From Capsicum annuum (lineage: Eukaryota; Streptophyta; Magnoliopsida; Solanales; Solanaceae): a stretch of DNA of 64,000 nt. Of the stretch, positions 47,204 to 57,327 are shown piece by piece. The notes under the pieces were generated by a model that saw only the letters and a program-made list of their open reading frames with translations, did not search any database and was not told the DNA's origin. A program made the translations under genes and the position numbers. Each line of letters starts with the position of its first letter. The first letter of the stretch is position 1. The stretch lies in NCBI RefSeq assembly GCF_002878395.1, contig NC_061119.1, forward strand, positions 11,729,226 through 11,793,225, given 5' to 3'.

Positions 47204-47583
47204 TGTTACCCAAATATCTTGAATCACTGACGATTCAAGGATTTGGAATAAGCTATTGCAGAACAGCACCACGAGTTAAGAACAGAGAAGAAGAAGAGAA
47301 GAGAGATTTTAGAGAAGGAAGCAATAAATTGTATTATTATAGAACTCTTGTACACTTCACTAGTTTATATACAATTGTAGAATTGACCACTCCCTCTAAT
47401 TCTCAACTAACTATCAGTTCAACTACCTTCCTTGAACAATATCTCAATATAGCATAAATGAACAATGGCTAGTTTAATTAACTGTCAGTTATAACAGAAT
47501 GTGCTGACATGGCAATTTTCAATTCTAATCAGCTAATTGTTAACATGGCAATTTCCAATTCTAATTAGCTAATTAGTGTAATA
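47204..47583 (-). repeat. 5' LTR of the chromovirus
   Basis: Nearly identical to 42286-42674. Its outer end is decayed from ...GTAACA to ...GTAATA. Confidence 0.9.
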
Positions 47584-47588
47584 ATCAC

Positions 47589-48224
47589 ATAAAAAAAGCT
47601 CATTACTATATAGATAAGATCGAACTTCAAAAAAAACTTTGAGTTGCTTGTGTCGTGTATTGTAATGTGTCGTGTTGTTAGTTTGAAAACAATGTTTGTA
47701 TTGATTGTTACTTTAATTTTATTGTATCACATTGTTAAATCCATTTTGTGTCACGACTAATTTGGTTTGCTCACTTTGTTACCTTATATTTTTCTCTCAT
47801 TTTGTCTTTTTTTTTTTGCTTAGGTCTCATTTTGTCTTCACTTATTATTTATATTTCAATCCAATTCAACTACAATCTCATCTGTAACAACTGCAGAGAG
47901 GAGTATTGATTTTGTGTTAGGAGTTGAGTCCTAGTTGAAACAACATCGTGATCATTTTGGGGGTCTAAAGCCAAACTCTAACGAATGGCCTTAAATTAAT
48001 TTTTCTGTATTATAATTTATTTTTCTAGTTTTTAAGATGCAAAATTACATGTAAAACTCTACGTAAAGTTTCTTTTTTTAGAAAAATGTGAGTTATTTTT
48101 CTTTTTTATGCTAACAAAATATTTCATCAACTTTTTTTCCAATAATATATATAACTATTTATATATGAAAATTTAGGACCCTAGACAATTGACTAAGTGG
48201 TCTAATGAACGAGACACCCTAAGT
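47589..48224. other. AT-rich intergenic stretch
   Basis: No gene seen. Short repeats such as tcattttgtctt at about 47795 and 47826. Confidence 0.4.
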
Positions 48225-48640
48225 TGAAATGAGGTGCATGAGATAGAGAATAGTTTGGACACGTGAGGAGGAAGAGCGCAGATGTCCTAATAAAGAGGTG
48301 TGAGCGATTGACGATGACGTCAAGAAAGGAAGAGACAAACGGAAGAAGTATTAGTTGAGGGAAGAAGAGGTTGGGGAAACCTACTGACCTAAGATAGGAG
48401 AGCTTGGAGATTACGTAATATTGTAGAAGTTTAGTTGGTATAATAGTTGAGCATTCATTCTCTCGCTTTCCTGCGGGATATGCTTTGTGGTCATTCTTGG
48501 ATTTTTCATTTTTTTTTAGTATTATTAGTACTATGATTGTAGTTCTTTGAGCTTCGATTTCAACTTTAATTGGTGTTGTATGTCACTTATTGTATTATTT
48601 CATCTTCATTATTGATTCTTTCTATTGTTTGCTGTAAAGA
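48225..48640 (+). mobile_element. LINE 3' end fragment
   Basis: tttggacacgtgaggaggaa...gtgtgagcgattgacgatg...aagaagtatt... matches the conserved end of a plant LINE reverse-transcriptase ORF (FGHV...CERL.M) that I recall as frequent in Solanaceae. A 3' UTR with tattattagtactatgattg follows. Clade (RTE-like) uncertain. Confidence 0.6.
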
Positions 48641-49330
48641 ACTTTCCATTTTGATTAATTTTTTATTGTGATTGCTCTCATGTTTGTATTTTTTTTTCCC
48701 ACACCGCAGTATAAAAGCTACACCAAACTGGAAACAAATAAATATTTTCACTCAAAAAGTACTAAACTCTTAAAATAAACCAAAAATTACTTGAACTACA
48801 AAAACTGTATTTTGTATTTTGAGTTTCCATTTTAAAAAAATTATAGTTTCAGAATTCCAGTTAAATTTAGGGAAAATAATATAAATCCTGACAATTTAGA
48901 GTTTTGTTACAGAAAATTCTGATATTTTACATAATTGCTGAAAATTTTGATTTTTAATCTGTCGAGATACATAATTAGCTTCCGATACATCCAATGAAGA
49001 TATATTTTTTTCCTTTGTAAAGATACATAATTAGCTCGCGATATATTTTTTTCGATTTTGGGTCTATCTAAATACATAATACATCTAATGAAGATAATTT
49101 TTTTCCTTTATAAAGATATATAATTAGCTCTCGATACATCCAACGAAGATACATAATTAATTAAAATTTTTGTAATTACTTTGTAAGAGTGAGAATTTGT
49201 GTAAATATGGTAAGTTTAGGTATAAATTTATTTATTTGTCCACAATTAGAATTCAAAGATATCTTCTGAGGATAAAAAATGCTCATTTTGATAAATGAAC
49301 TGTATGAAAACTACTCTAATGATACTCAAG
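48641..49330. other. AT-rich stretch with diverged 60-120-bp direct repeats
   Basis: At 48965-49160 the phrase agatacataattagct.cgatacatc.aa.gaagata recurs about three times. No coding sequence. Confidence 0.5.
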
Positions 49331-49795
49331 GGACTACTTTTAACCTCGTACAAAAGATAAGGTGCCATTTTTTATATCTTCCTGCTTCTTCCCCAACCCC
49401 CAAACTCTCTGATTTCTTTCAGCTCGGCATGAGAGAAAAGAAAATACTTTAAATCTCAACTGTCTCGTAATATACAAGGTATGCCAATTTACTTTATTTT
49501 TTTGTTTTTCAAATTTGGAATTAACGATTCTATTGGGAGATCTAAATGACAATTTTTTGTCTACAATTTTTAATTGGATCGGATAGTGGGTTTGAGTTAA
49601 TTATTTGAAATAGAAAAATTAAAATGGAAAAGGGATAAATATTATGATAAATTATATAGATATACCTTCCGTTATACTTCGGTAAATATATGCCCGTATA
49701 GTTAGTGTGAGCCGTGAGGCATATACTTATCATTTCATTAACGATACATTTATCCCTTTTTCAATTCAGTACTTTTACTAAGATAGGGTATATAT

Positions 49796-50063
49796 CAGTG
49801 GCGGACCTAGACTTTTGGTTAAGGGTGTTCATATTTTTCCTTGGACAAAGAACTATTTAAAAAACAAACCTGCCAAGGTTCAAACCCGGGTTGATGCGGA
49901 AATGCACCCTCTTGACCACTGGACTATGCTTCTTTAGCTTGTCAAGGTGTGCAACAATATGTATATAACCATAAATATCTATATTTAACCTATATACTCG
50001 AAAAAAATTTCCGACGAAGGTTGTTCATCTGACCACCCTTCGTTGGTTGTGGCTCCGCCACTG
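49796..50063 (-). mobile_element. hAT-type MITE with perfect ends and tRNA-like core
   Basis: Perfect 10-bp TIRs CAGTGGCGGA/TCCGCCACTG and a perfect 8-bp duplication GTATATAT (49788-49795 and 50064-50071). Read on the minus strand it parallels the 5' end of the hAT element at 53849: TIR, ttcgtcggaaat, AT-rich part, then a tRNA-like block (tagtccagtggtcaagaggg ... ccgggtttgaacc), then tttgttttttaaa. Confidence 0.92.
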
Positions 50064-50104
50064 GTATATATGTATTGAGAAATTCACTAAATATATCCAT
50101 AAAT

Positions 50105-50560
50105 ATTAAGTGATTAGACAGGACCTGACGTACTTGCAGCTTAATAGGGACGTTAGTTACTCTAGATAGGAAGGTAGAGAGGTCGGTAGTTAGGGTAGAA
50201 GGTTAGTTGGTCGAGCGTGGTCTAGGATAGGTATTATTAATCTCGTATGATCTTTTTCTTTGATTCTAGTATGAGTTTAAGTTTTGTGCACTGTCAATGT
50301 ACAAAATATTCTTATACTATCAGGTGAACTTGACAAGCTATTGCAGGTTACCTAATTTTTTTTACATAAAAATTGAAAAAGAAAAAAATTAAGTAACTTG
50401 CAATAGCAGGTCAAGTTTATCTGATAATGTAGAATATTTTGTGAGTATTATATGTTGTTTCCTTTGTTCACTGTTTATATTTATATTTGTTGTTGATAGT
50501 GTTCTCTTATTCATTATATTCGGTATGACTTCTTTGCTATATTATATTTTCTTTGCTTGC
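50105..50560 (+). mobile_element. LINE 3' end fragment, interrupted by a MITE
   Basis: gattagacaggacctgacg...gataggaaggtagagaggtc...agggtagaaggttag is the end of the same LINE family as at 48225. The 3' UTR is split by the hairpin element at 50301-50442. Confidence 0.6.
50301..50442. mobile_element. Palindromic MITE
   Basis: The arms acaaaatattcttatactat... and the complement of ...ataatgtagaatattttgt pair across about 60 bases each (caggtgaacttgacaagcta against its inverse), with a short A/T loop. Confidence 0.8.
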
Positions 50561-50581
50561 TTGATTTTCGATACGTTTTAC

Positions 50582-50703
50582 TTGAGCTAAGGGTCTATTA
50601 GAAACAACTTTTTTACCTTTCACACAAGGTAAGGGTAAGACTCTGCACACAATACGCTCCCTAGACCCCACCTGTGGCGTTACACGGGATATATTGTTGT
50701 TGT
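50582..50703 (+). mobile_element. TS-type SINE
   Basis: gagctaagggtctattagaaacaac...cacaaggtaagggtaaga...ccctagaccccacctgtgg... ending in tattgttgttgtt. Confidence 0.85.
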
Positions 50704-50954
50704 TTACGTAAATATGAATCAATTCTTATTGTAAGGTTTCTGGAAGAACCATATGCTTCAAATCCTAAATCCATCATCATAGTGTCAGTGTTGCATCGGC
50801 AAGGGTAGTGCGGCAAAAGTGTTGAGTGCGAGCAACTTAGGTTACATACAACTGGGAAAAAAGGATAGTCCTGCCAAGTATTCGAAATAACTGCTTTGTC
50901 AATAAATTTTGTTTGTCCTTGGTAGTTCAGCAATGTGTTGAAGTATGCTATAAC

Positions 50955-51086
50955 TTGAGGTTTCTGTAATGTTAGGAGGTCATGAGTTCAAGCCTTGAAA
51001 ACAGCCGGTGAGGCTGCGTACAGTACAACTTTTGTGGTGGGGCCTTTCCCTCGGACCCTGCACATAGCGGGAGCTTTAGTGCCCTT
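50955..51086 (+). mobile_element. Au-type SINE
   Basis: aggaggtcatgagttcaagccttgaaaac (box B-like), gaggctgcgtacagtacaa, ccctcggaccctgcacatag and cgggagctttagtgcc are the Au family order. Confidence 0.8.
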
Positions 51087-51282
51087 TAAATGTTCGTTTA
51101 TTTTTTTACTTTTTTTGGTAATTAATGGTTTATTATTTATAAAGTAACTGATCAGTACAAAGTTTTTGGGAAATCTGATATAAACAAGAGTGGAAATATT
51201 TTGTTCTGATGATGATGTCAAGGAAACAGGAAAATAGAATCTGATGTTTTTCAATGTTAAAAAAAGAAGCTAATTTCCGCAT

Positions 51283-51459
51283 ATGACTCTTGATTTCTCT
51301 CCTGTTGGATATCCAGAACCGTGTGTTCCTAAACTCAAGGTTGTTCCCCTTCCACGTGAGGTCCGCGTTCTAGACTTAGAACAACCTCTCCTTCCTGATA
51401 TCCAATGGGGGGTAGAGCTTCAACAATGGTCATTTCTCTGTTTTATCGGTAGGAATTAG
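51283..51459 (+). CDS. Short 58-codon open frame of unknown identity
   Basis: ATG at 51283 opens MTLDFSPVGYPEPCVPKLKV..., which continues with PLPREVRVLDLEQPLL and ends at TAG 51457-51459. Composition is less A/T-rich than the surroundings and the residues look protein-like, but I do not recognise the sequence. It lies 0.6 kb upstream of the SDHAF1-like gene on the same strand. Inverted words (ttggatatcc/gatatccaa; aaggttgtt/aacaacct) could instead mean a small hairpin repeat. Confidence 0.25.
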   Translation: MTLDFSPVGYPEPCVPKLKVVPLPREVRVLDLEQPLLPDIQWGVELQQWSFLCFIGRN

Positions 51460-51567
51460 GCCAGCCCCAGGCACCTTCCAAACTTGGTATATTATAATTG
51501 TGTTCATAGTTTAATGACTAGTTATTCAAATCATGGTATTCTTTTGTTGTTCTTTGAATAAACTACT

Positions 51568-51690
51568 GCAACAACAACATATCCAGTGTAATCCCACAAG
51601 TGGGGTCTGGGGAAGGTAGGATGTACATAGATTTTACCCCTACCTTTGTGGGGTAGAGAGGTTGTTTTCGATAGACCCTTGGCTCAGAAA
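51568..51690 (-). mobile_element. TS-type SINE (minus)
   Basis: The plus strand reads caacaacaacatatccagtg...cacaagtggggtctgggga...ttttcgatagacccttggctc, the complement of a TS SINE with its (TTG)n tail at the left. Confidence 0.88.
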
Positions 51691-52051
51691 AGCGCAATCA
51701 AAGAAGGAAAGATAGGAAAATAACGGCAACCTTATAATTAATTGTACAATCTCTGTTCCTTCAGTCCATAGCACTTGGCAGATTGCTAAAACCAGTAGGA
51801 AACTACTAAACTTCCCTCCTTATGTAAAACTGAAACTAGTATAAGATTGCTCGCCCTCGGAAGAGGATCTAGAGGCTTGGTTACGGTTTCACGTCAACTC
51901 AATAGTTTTTGCTAGACTTTGTGTATATGTATAAAGATAACATTTGACTGTGAATCCACTTATTATTGTAGTGTAACTTAAGATGGTTGTAGCATGCAGG
52001 AATCAATAAATTTCAAATCTTGGATCCGACCCTGCTCGCCCTGAAGGTGCA

Positions 52052-52351
52052 ATGGGAGCCTCCAGTGGACCAAGGCGGCTATCTGGGATGCAGAAGCAAG
52101 TGCTTGCTTTATATAGGGGATTCTTAAGAGCAGCCCGCTCCAAACCTGCGGAAGAGAGGAAGCAAATTGAGTCAGTTGTATGCAGTGAGTTCCGCAAAAA
52201 TTCTAAGCAAGTCGACCGTAAGAATTTTATTTATATCGAGTACTTACTTCGTCGTGGTAAGAAACAACTTGATCAGCTCAAAAGCCCTGACACTGTTGGA
52301 TTGTCGTCCTTAAGTGTTGATTCTTCGCGTACAAGGGGTTCATCCTCCTAG
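52052..52351 (+). CDS. SDHAF1-like: LYR-motif protein, succinate dehydrogenase assembly factor 1-like
   Basis: A 99-residue protein. An LYR motif at residues 20-22 (LALYRGFLRAARSK) is followed by the conserved FI.YIEYLLRRGKKQLDQL block, the layout of plant SDHAF1. SDHAF1 works in the mitochondrial matrix and helps insert Fe-S clusters into SDHB of complex II; the LYR motif contacts the Fe-S transfer machinery. The role here is by similarity from memory. A second in-frame ATG at residue 13 is an alternative start. A splice-acceptor-like gcatgcag precedes 52000, and a leader-like stretch at 49380-49478 ends acaag/gtatgc, so a 5' UTR intron of about 2.5 kb holding the repeats between is possible. 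Frame intact. Confidence 0.88.
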   Translation: MGASSGPRRLSGMQKQVLALYRGFLRAARSKPAEERKQIESVVCSEFRKNSKQVDRKNFIYIEYLLRRGKKQLDQLKSPDTVGLSSLSVDSSRTRGSSS

Positions 52352-52973
52352 ATTTTGTAAAGAAACCGCTCCTTTTTCAACCTACTGGAGTTGGTTGATT
52401 ATAAGATCTCTTTTACTACTAGGATTAGGAAACATTTGTATGGTGCTAATGACTGTAGTTTACCATCTGTAAGGGGGGTTGACTTCGGGGCTCGAGAGAC
52501 GGAATAGATAGCGCCCCACAAGTTTCGACTTCCCTGTTTGGTAATACACTTGTTTTTCACACACAATCAACAGAGGCCTTCTCGACATATGTTGCAATGT
52601 CTTACGATGCATTGTCGTTTTTGGTTCTCTTCAATAAGAATCCTGATTATTCAGATAGTGTAAGAGTTGAGAGCTTCTACATCATTAGTAAATTCATTTG
52701 CTGCTTGTTTCTTTCTTGTGGAAATGATCAAAAGATTTTTAATCTTAGATGCCATTTGTTTTTTCTTCAATATAAATGCAAGCTTGAGTTGGTATCTGTC
52801 TCTGTAGTTTCTTGTAGCCTCTTGTTTGTAGTGTTTTGGTGATACCTAAGATTTCGAATTAGCTAGTTTATAGTATTACTTTGTGTGTGTCTTGTTTCCT
52901 TTATTATCTAGCGGTGTGATATCCCTTTTTGTTGTTTGCTTTTATGTTTTTTGTTTTTTATACTGTTATCTGT
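52352..52973 (+). other. Probable 3' UTR and flank of the SDHAF1-like gene
   Basis: T-rich sequence with no supported second gene. The 81-codon frame at 52597-52842 has no motif and is probably chance. Confidence 0.4.
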
Positions 52974-53060
52974 CTTGAGCCGAAGGTCTATCGGAAACAG
53001 CCTCTCTGAGATAGTGGCATAAACTGCATACACTTTACCCTCTCCACATTCAAAATATAC
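52974..53060 (+). mobile_element. TS-type SINE, truncated
   Basis: cttgagccgaaggtctatcg...aacagcctctctgagatagtgg...actttaccctctcc, then lost before the (TTG)n tail. Confidence 0.75.
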
Positions 53061-53674
53061 TATTAACCAAGACCGCCCAAGTATAAACTGAAACATTAAG
53101 TTCTATTAGACCGGATCGGGTTTGAATTATTATTTAGGTCGGGTTATGGATTAAATTAAAACTAATTTTTGGTGAAATTGGGATAAATTAAATTAAAAAG
53201 GGGAAAATGAACAGGACTGTGACACGTGTCCTGCCGTTAGTGAGAAGCGTATATATGCACTTTTTCATTAACGGCAAGGTTATATTTATACCTAAGGTAT
53301 AACGGAGGATATATCTATATCATTTATCAAATTCAGGGATATATTCGTACCTTTTCTGTATTATTAATGCTGCACAAATTAGCAGCCAATTGCACACAAT
53401 TATTTGATAAAAGAATCCTAATCCAAGTGATTCTTAAGCTACACGTAATATTCTTTCACAGTTTTTTAGTTACTTTTTACCATATATTTTTAGCACTCTT
53501 AATTTTAAAAATAAGTCTTATCATATATTTTAGTGATATCTTATAAAGTATATTTTAGGAGATAATATTATAAAAATAATTAAATAATAAATTAAGGAAA
53601 AAAGCGAACAGACAATTTTATCTATTCTGAAAGTGAGGGGAAAAAAGTTTAAAGAACATTTTTAAAGCTCTTAT
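53061..53674. other. AT-rich intergenic stretch
   Basis: No gene. 53210-53350 resembles the sequence near 49650-49750 (acggcaaggttatatttatacc; tataacggaggatatatctat), in inverse orientation, so a repeat pair is possible. Confidence 0.4.
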
Positions 53675-53976
53675 AGATAGATTATAAATATCGACATAGA
53701 TTATAGATTATAGATTATAGATATAGAGATAAATTATAGATTATAGATATATACAAATATTGAGATAAATTATAAATTAGAGATATAGATATATACAAAT
53801 ATTGAGATAAATTATAAATTATAGATTATAGATATATACAGATATTGACAGGGGCGGATCTATTAAGGCCCGTGGGGGTGGCACGCCACCCGCAAACTTC
53901 GACGGAAATTCTATATATATAGTTGTATATATATAGAGAGAGATAGTTAAATATTAAACAAGGCACCTGGAATATC

Positions 53977-54042
53977 AATTGTCTAGTGCAGTTGGCAAAG
54001 TGCTGTTGTAGACCCAAGGTCGCGTGTTCGAACTTGGCCAAC
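53977..54042 (+). other. tRNA-like block inside the hAT element
   Basis: tagtgcagttggcaaagtg resembles box A, and cgcgtgttcgaacttgg box B, about 35 bases apart. No acceptor-stem pairing was apparent, so this is not called a tRNA gene. Confidence 0.5.
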
Positions 54043-54427
54043 AACATTTGTTTTTTAAAAATCATTTTGGCAGCAAACCAACAGGCGTAATAATTCTCAA
54101 TTAAACAGCCATATCCGCACAAAGCCACACTATTATCAATTTTGTATAAAAGTAATCTTATTTTTTGACCCTTTTTTTTAATTTAATTATTTAAAAGGTA
54201 CTTATCTTTCATTAAAATTAAAACAAAAATCCTATTTCAAAAGGAAAAGATCTATGTTCTTGAGCTTTGCTGCAGCTGGTTGCTCTTTCTCTCTGCACTC
54301 TTGCTTGTTGCTTGCTCTCGTTGTAAGTTATTTTGAAAAATTATTTTGTTTCTCTTTCTTGAACCTAGAAATTCAAATTTGAAATTATCTTGATTTAGGA
54401 GAAAGTGTTCTAATTTTGTGAATTGAG

Positions 54428-55565
54428 ATGGAGAATTTTTTCAAGAAGGTTAATTATTCTCAATCTAGTTCTAGTAATGTCAATGTCAATCGTTCTTGTC
54501 TTATAACTGACCTCGATTTGGGTTCACTTAAAGCCGATCCGGGAGAAAGAAGACCTATTTCTGATTATGATCCTCGAATACGAGATAAAGTGAAGAAATA
54601 TTATATTGAAAAAGGGCCTTGTCAACCTATCTTGAAACCATATCCTTCAAGTGAAATAGGAGGTAGAATGCATCAATTTGCTTCAAGTTGGTTTAAAGGT
54701 TCACATTCGACTTGGTTGGAGTATAGTGTGGAGAAAGATGTCGCGTATTGTCTTTGTTGTTATTTATTCAAAAATGAATTTGTTCATGAAACTACGGGTG
54801 ATTTTTATGCATCGGAGGATTTTAGGGGTTGGAATAAGGCTCTTGAAAGATTTCGTTTGCATGTCGGTAAAGTTAATAGTGTTCACCACAAATGTTACAA
54901 TAAGATGCTAGATTTATCAAATCGTCGTCAATCAATTCAAGTTGTTCTTGACAAACATTCTGAAAAGTCAAAAAGTAAGTACCGAATGCGTTTGGAAGCT
55001 TCAATTAATGTAGCAAGACTTCTTTTGTATTATGGATTGCCTTTTCGAGGTCATGATGAAAGTGAATCTTCAAGTAATCAAGGCTACTTTTTAGGATTTT
55101 TGCGGTGGCATGGAGATAACCATCCGGATGTGGGAAAAGTGATATTAGAAAAAGCTCCACAAAATGATACTTTGACTTGTCCTATGATCCAAAAGGATAT
55201 TGTCAATGCTTGTGCTAAAGAAACATTGAAAGTTATAATTGCGAGGTGGTAATTCCAAGTTCTCCAACTTGCAAGGAATTCGTGATTTGGCAAAGGCATT
55301 AGTTGAGGCAAATCTTGTGGAGACTTATTCACTTGTTTATTTACTTGTGAAGTTGATTTTGATTTTACCCGTCGCTACGACAACTGTTGAAAGAGCATTC
55401 TCTTCCATGAAGCACATAAAAAATGAAGTGCGAAATAGTATTGGTGATCAATATTTAAATGATTGTTTAGTGTGTTACATAGAACGTGATGTGTTTGCAA
55501 ATGTAAGTAATGATGTCATCGTTGATCGTTTTCAGAATATGAAAACTGATCGTGGGCAATTGTGA
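54428..55565 (+). pseudogene. hAT transposase, ZMYM1/TTF-type, with central deletion
   Basis: The first part (54428-55252, 274 residues) has the TTF-type zinc finger (WLEYSVEKDVAYCLCCYLFK) at about residues 98-118 and the start of the DUF4371-like region (LLLYYGLPFRGHDESESSSN). The second part (from 55239 in another frame, to 55565) has the hAT dimerisation end (ILPVATTTVERAFSSMKHIK). Full-length relatives are about 700-800 residues, so some 350-400 residues carrying the catalytic core are gone. It cannot be an active transposase. The start at 54428 follows a leader with a possible 5' intron (ctcgttgtaagt near 54318). Confidence 0.9.
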
Positions 55566-55784
55566 TGAATTATGGATATTATGATATTAGTAATATTATT
55601 AAAAGTTTTAAATTTGGTCATTTTATTATTGTTCTTTTATTATTGATTGATTTGTTAATTGTCCTATAGACCGAAAAAATGAATGATTCGATTGAATTAC
55701 TTGGCACCCGGTGAGTTTGGATCCTGAATCTGCCTCTGGATATTGAGATAAATTATAAATTATAGATATGGATATAGATAATAT

Positions 55785-56023
55785 AGCCTTATTGTTACGT
55801 GGATTTGATCACCCTTTATATTAATTATTAACACGAGCAAAGAATGAAGCCTATTAAAATGAAGGAACAAGTTACAATCCAATTAGATATAGGAAAAGGT
55901 AGTTCATTGTGAGTTGAATAAGGTTAAACCTCTTCCTCTCTCTATATAGAAATCTACAAATAACTTTTTAATTCCATCATTCATTCAAAATTCTAAATTG
56001 AAATTAAGTAATATAGCAACAAT
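55785..56023. other. Upstream flank of the kinase pseudogene
   Basis: It may include its old promoter. No TATA box chosen. Confidence 0.3.
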
Positions 56024-56868
56024 ATGTATTGGTAAAAACAGTATGTTCTTGGGGTTGGATCAAATGGTCCAGTATATTTGGCTACGCCTTCTTCCTCCAA
56101 GAATTATGTAATAGCAACAGCTGTCAAATCCGCACTAGTTGAAAAGTCGATTGCATTAAAAATAGAACGAAATATCTTGAACAAAGTAAAAGGTTCGCCT
56201 TACATGGTTCGATGCTTCGGTGAAGATGAAAGTGTGGAATATGGTAAAAAGACATACAATCTCTTGCTCGAATGTGCCCCTTGCGGCACATTAAGAGATT
56301 ACATACTTTTTAATGGAAAAATTCCGGAAACAGAGGCAGCGCGCTATGCGTATACATTCATAATAAAGGGTATTCTTATTGCGATATAAAATTGAGCAAC
56401 ATACTTGTTCTTGTTTTTACTGCTAACAAGTTACTAAAACCATGCCTTTCGAACCGAACGCAATGCCCGTCTTCCAAATAAAAAAAGGACTCGTTGGGAA
56501 GAAAGATTACGTGCGGCCCGTAGAGCACATGTAAGGCACAGTCGGGTTGCCACGCAGCGGATCACTCTCTCAGAGTAGGGTATGTTGTTGTAAAGATGCT
56601 CACTGGGGATCCTACTTGGTATATGGAAAAGATTAGCAAATATCTTTGTGAGGAGATTAGGGACCAACTATCACCGATGGCTAAAGATTTTGTGACCAAC
56701 TGTTTGATTTGTGATTTTCGTGGTCTAATATTGAATATTGTGGACGGACTAATTAACCATCCTTTTATTCAGAATGCAGTTACTTGTGACAATGAAGATC
56801 AGTTGATCAATGATAATCCTTTCGGTGATAATTGGGTTTCAAAGCATGGTCTGTTTAGAGCAACTTGA
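56024..56868 (+). pseudogene. Broken MAPKKK-like protein kinase (MAPKKK17/18 group type)
   Basis: ATG at 56024 is followed two codons later by TAA. The frame then continues with a glycine loop (VLGVGSNGPVYLA), an AVK lysine, and LLLECAPCGTLRDYI up to 56389. The catalytic loop survives one frame away (CDIKLSNIL near 56375) with its histidine changed to tyrosine. Subdomains VII-IX are missing or scrambled (56430-56585). Lobe-C sequence resumes with VVVKMLTGDPTW at about 56587 and runs to a stop at 56868. Such single-exon kinases act in stress MAPK cascades; this copy cannot. Alternative: a recently lost member of a tandem family. Confidence 0.8.
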
Positions 56869-57327
56869 GATGAATATCGATGAACCTTCAACAGAGATAT
56901 ATGAATGATCAAAGCAATTCATCAATGTAGACGTGACCAAAATCAACATGACATGACACACTTTCAGCATATCGAAACTTTCAGTTTACCGAAATCAATA
57001 CGACTCTAGATAGAAAATATAGATTGAGAGAGTAATGTCTAGATTTCCTTATCAGATTGTTATTATTACCCATATACTATTTCGTCCACAATTTTACTAT
57101 TATTCTTTTCTGCATTATTATATTTTACTTTTATTACATGATTTTATTATAACTTGTATTGATATATTTACTTACAGAGGTGAAGATAACAATATAAATT
57201 TAAAGTAAATATATTTTGTTTAAAAAGTGGTTTATTTATCTCTTTATAATTATACAAATCAATTTAATATATCTTTTTGGTTGAAAAAAAAAATTAGTTT
57301 TTTTAATTAAAATAAAAGTCAAAATAA
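56869..57327. other. AT-rich stretch between the kinase pseudogene and the foldback element
   Basis: No gene or RNA recognised. Confidence 0.4.

Larger units (their letters stand above)
42286..47583 (-). mobile_element. Ty3/gypsy chromovirus (Reina-like by size), decayed
   Basis: LTRs of 389 bp (42286-42674, the 3' LTR) and 380 bp (47204-47583, the 5' LTR) are nearly identical. Flanks ATCCC (42281-42285) and ATCAC (47584-47588) match 4/5. On the minus strand the 5' LTR is followed by TGGTATCAAATC, close to an iMet primer-binding site. A polypurine run (ttttggggaagga) precedes the 3' LTR. Order is gag, protease, RT, RNase H, integrase, chromodomain. The 5.3-kb size and short LTRs fit the Reina clade. 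Confidence 0.9.
53849..55738 (+). mobile_element. Internally deleted hAT transposon
   Basis: TIRs CAGGGGCGGATCTA at left and, in complement at right, CAGAGGCAGATTCA. A perfect 8-bp duplication GATATTGA lies at 53841-53848 and 55739-55746. 1890 bp. It carries the two ends of a hAT transposase joined by a deletion near 55245. A tRNA-like block lies at 53977-54042. It shares end sequence and layout with the MITEs at 14572 and 49796. Confidence 0.93.
53675..55784. repeat. TATAGAT-type minisatellite, split by the hAT insertion
   Basis: 53675-53848 and 55747-55784 repeat units such as attgagataaattataaatt and agatatagatatatacaaat (about 54 bp). The hAT element sits inside the array. Confidence 0.85.

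Noticed and set aside
23394..47583. Endogenous pararetrovirus copies
   Set aside because: All reverse-transcriptase regions sit in elements with LTRs, integrase and target duplications; no movement-protein or caulimovirus-type gene order was seen.
52597..52842. 81-codon frame downstream of the SDHAF1-like gene
   Set aside because: Hydrophobic Phe/Leu/Cys-rich translation of a T-rich 3' UTR; no start context or motif.
53977..54042. Possible tRNA gene
   Set aside because: Box A and box B words are present, but I could not see a paired acceptor stem and anticodon arm; the block is shared with a MITE, so it is described as tRNA-like only.
56434..56667. Arg/Ala-rich minus-strand frame within the kinase pseudogene
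   Set aside because: It overlaps the clear plus-strand kinase remnants and has no recognisable motif.
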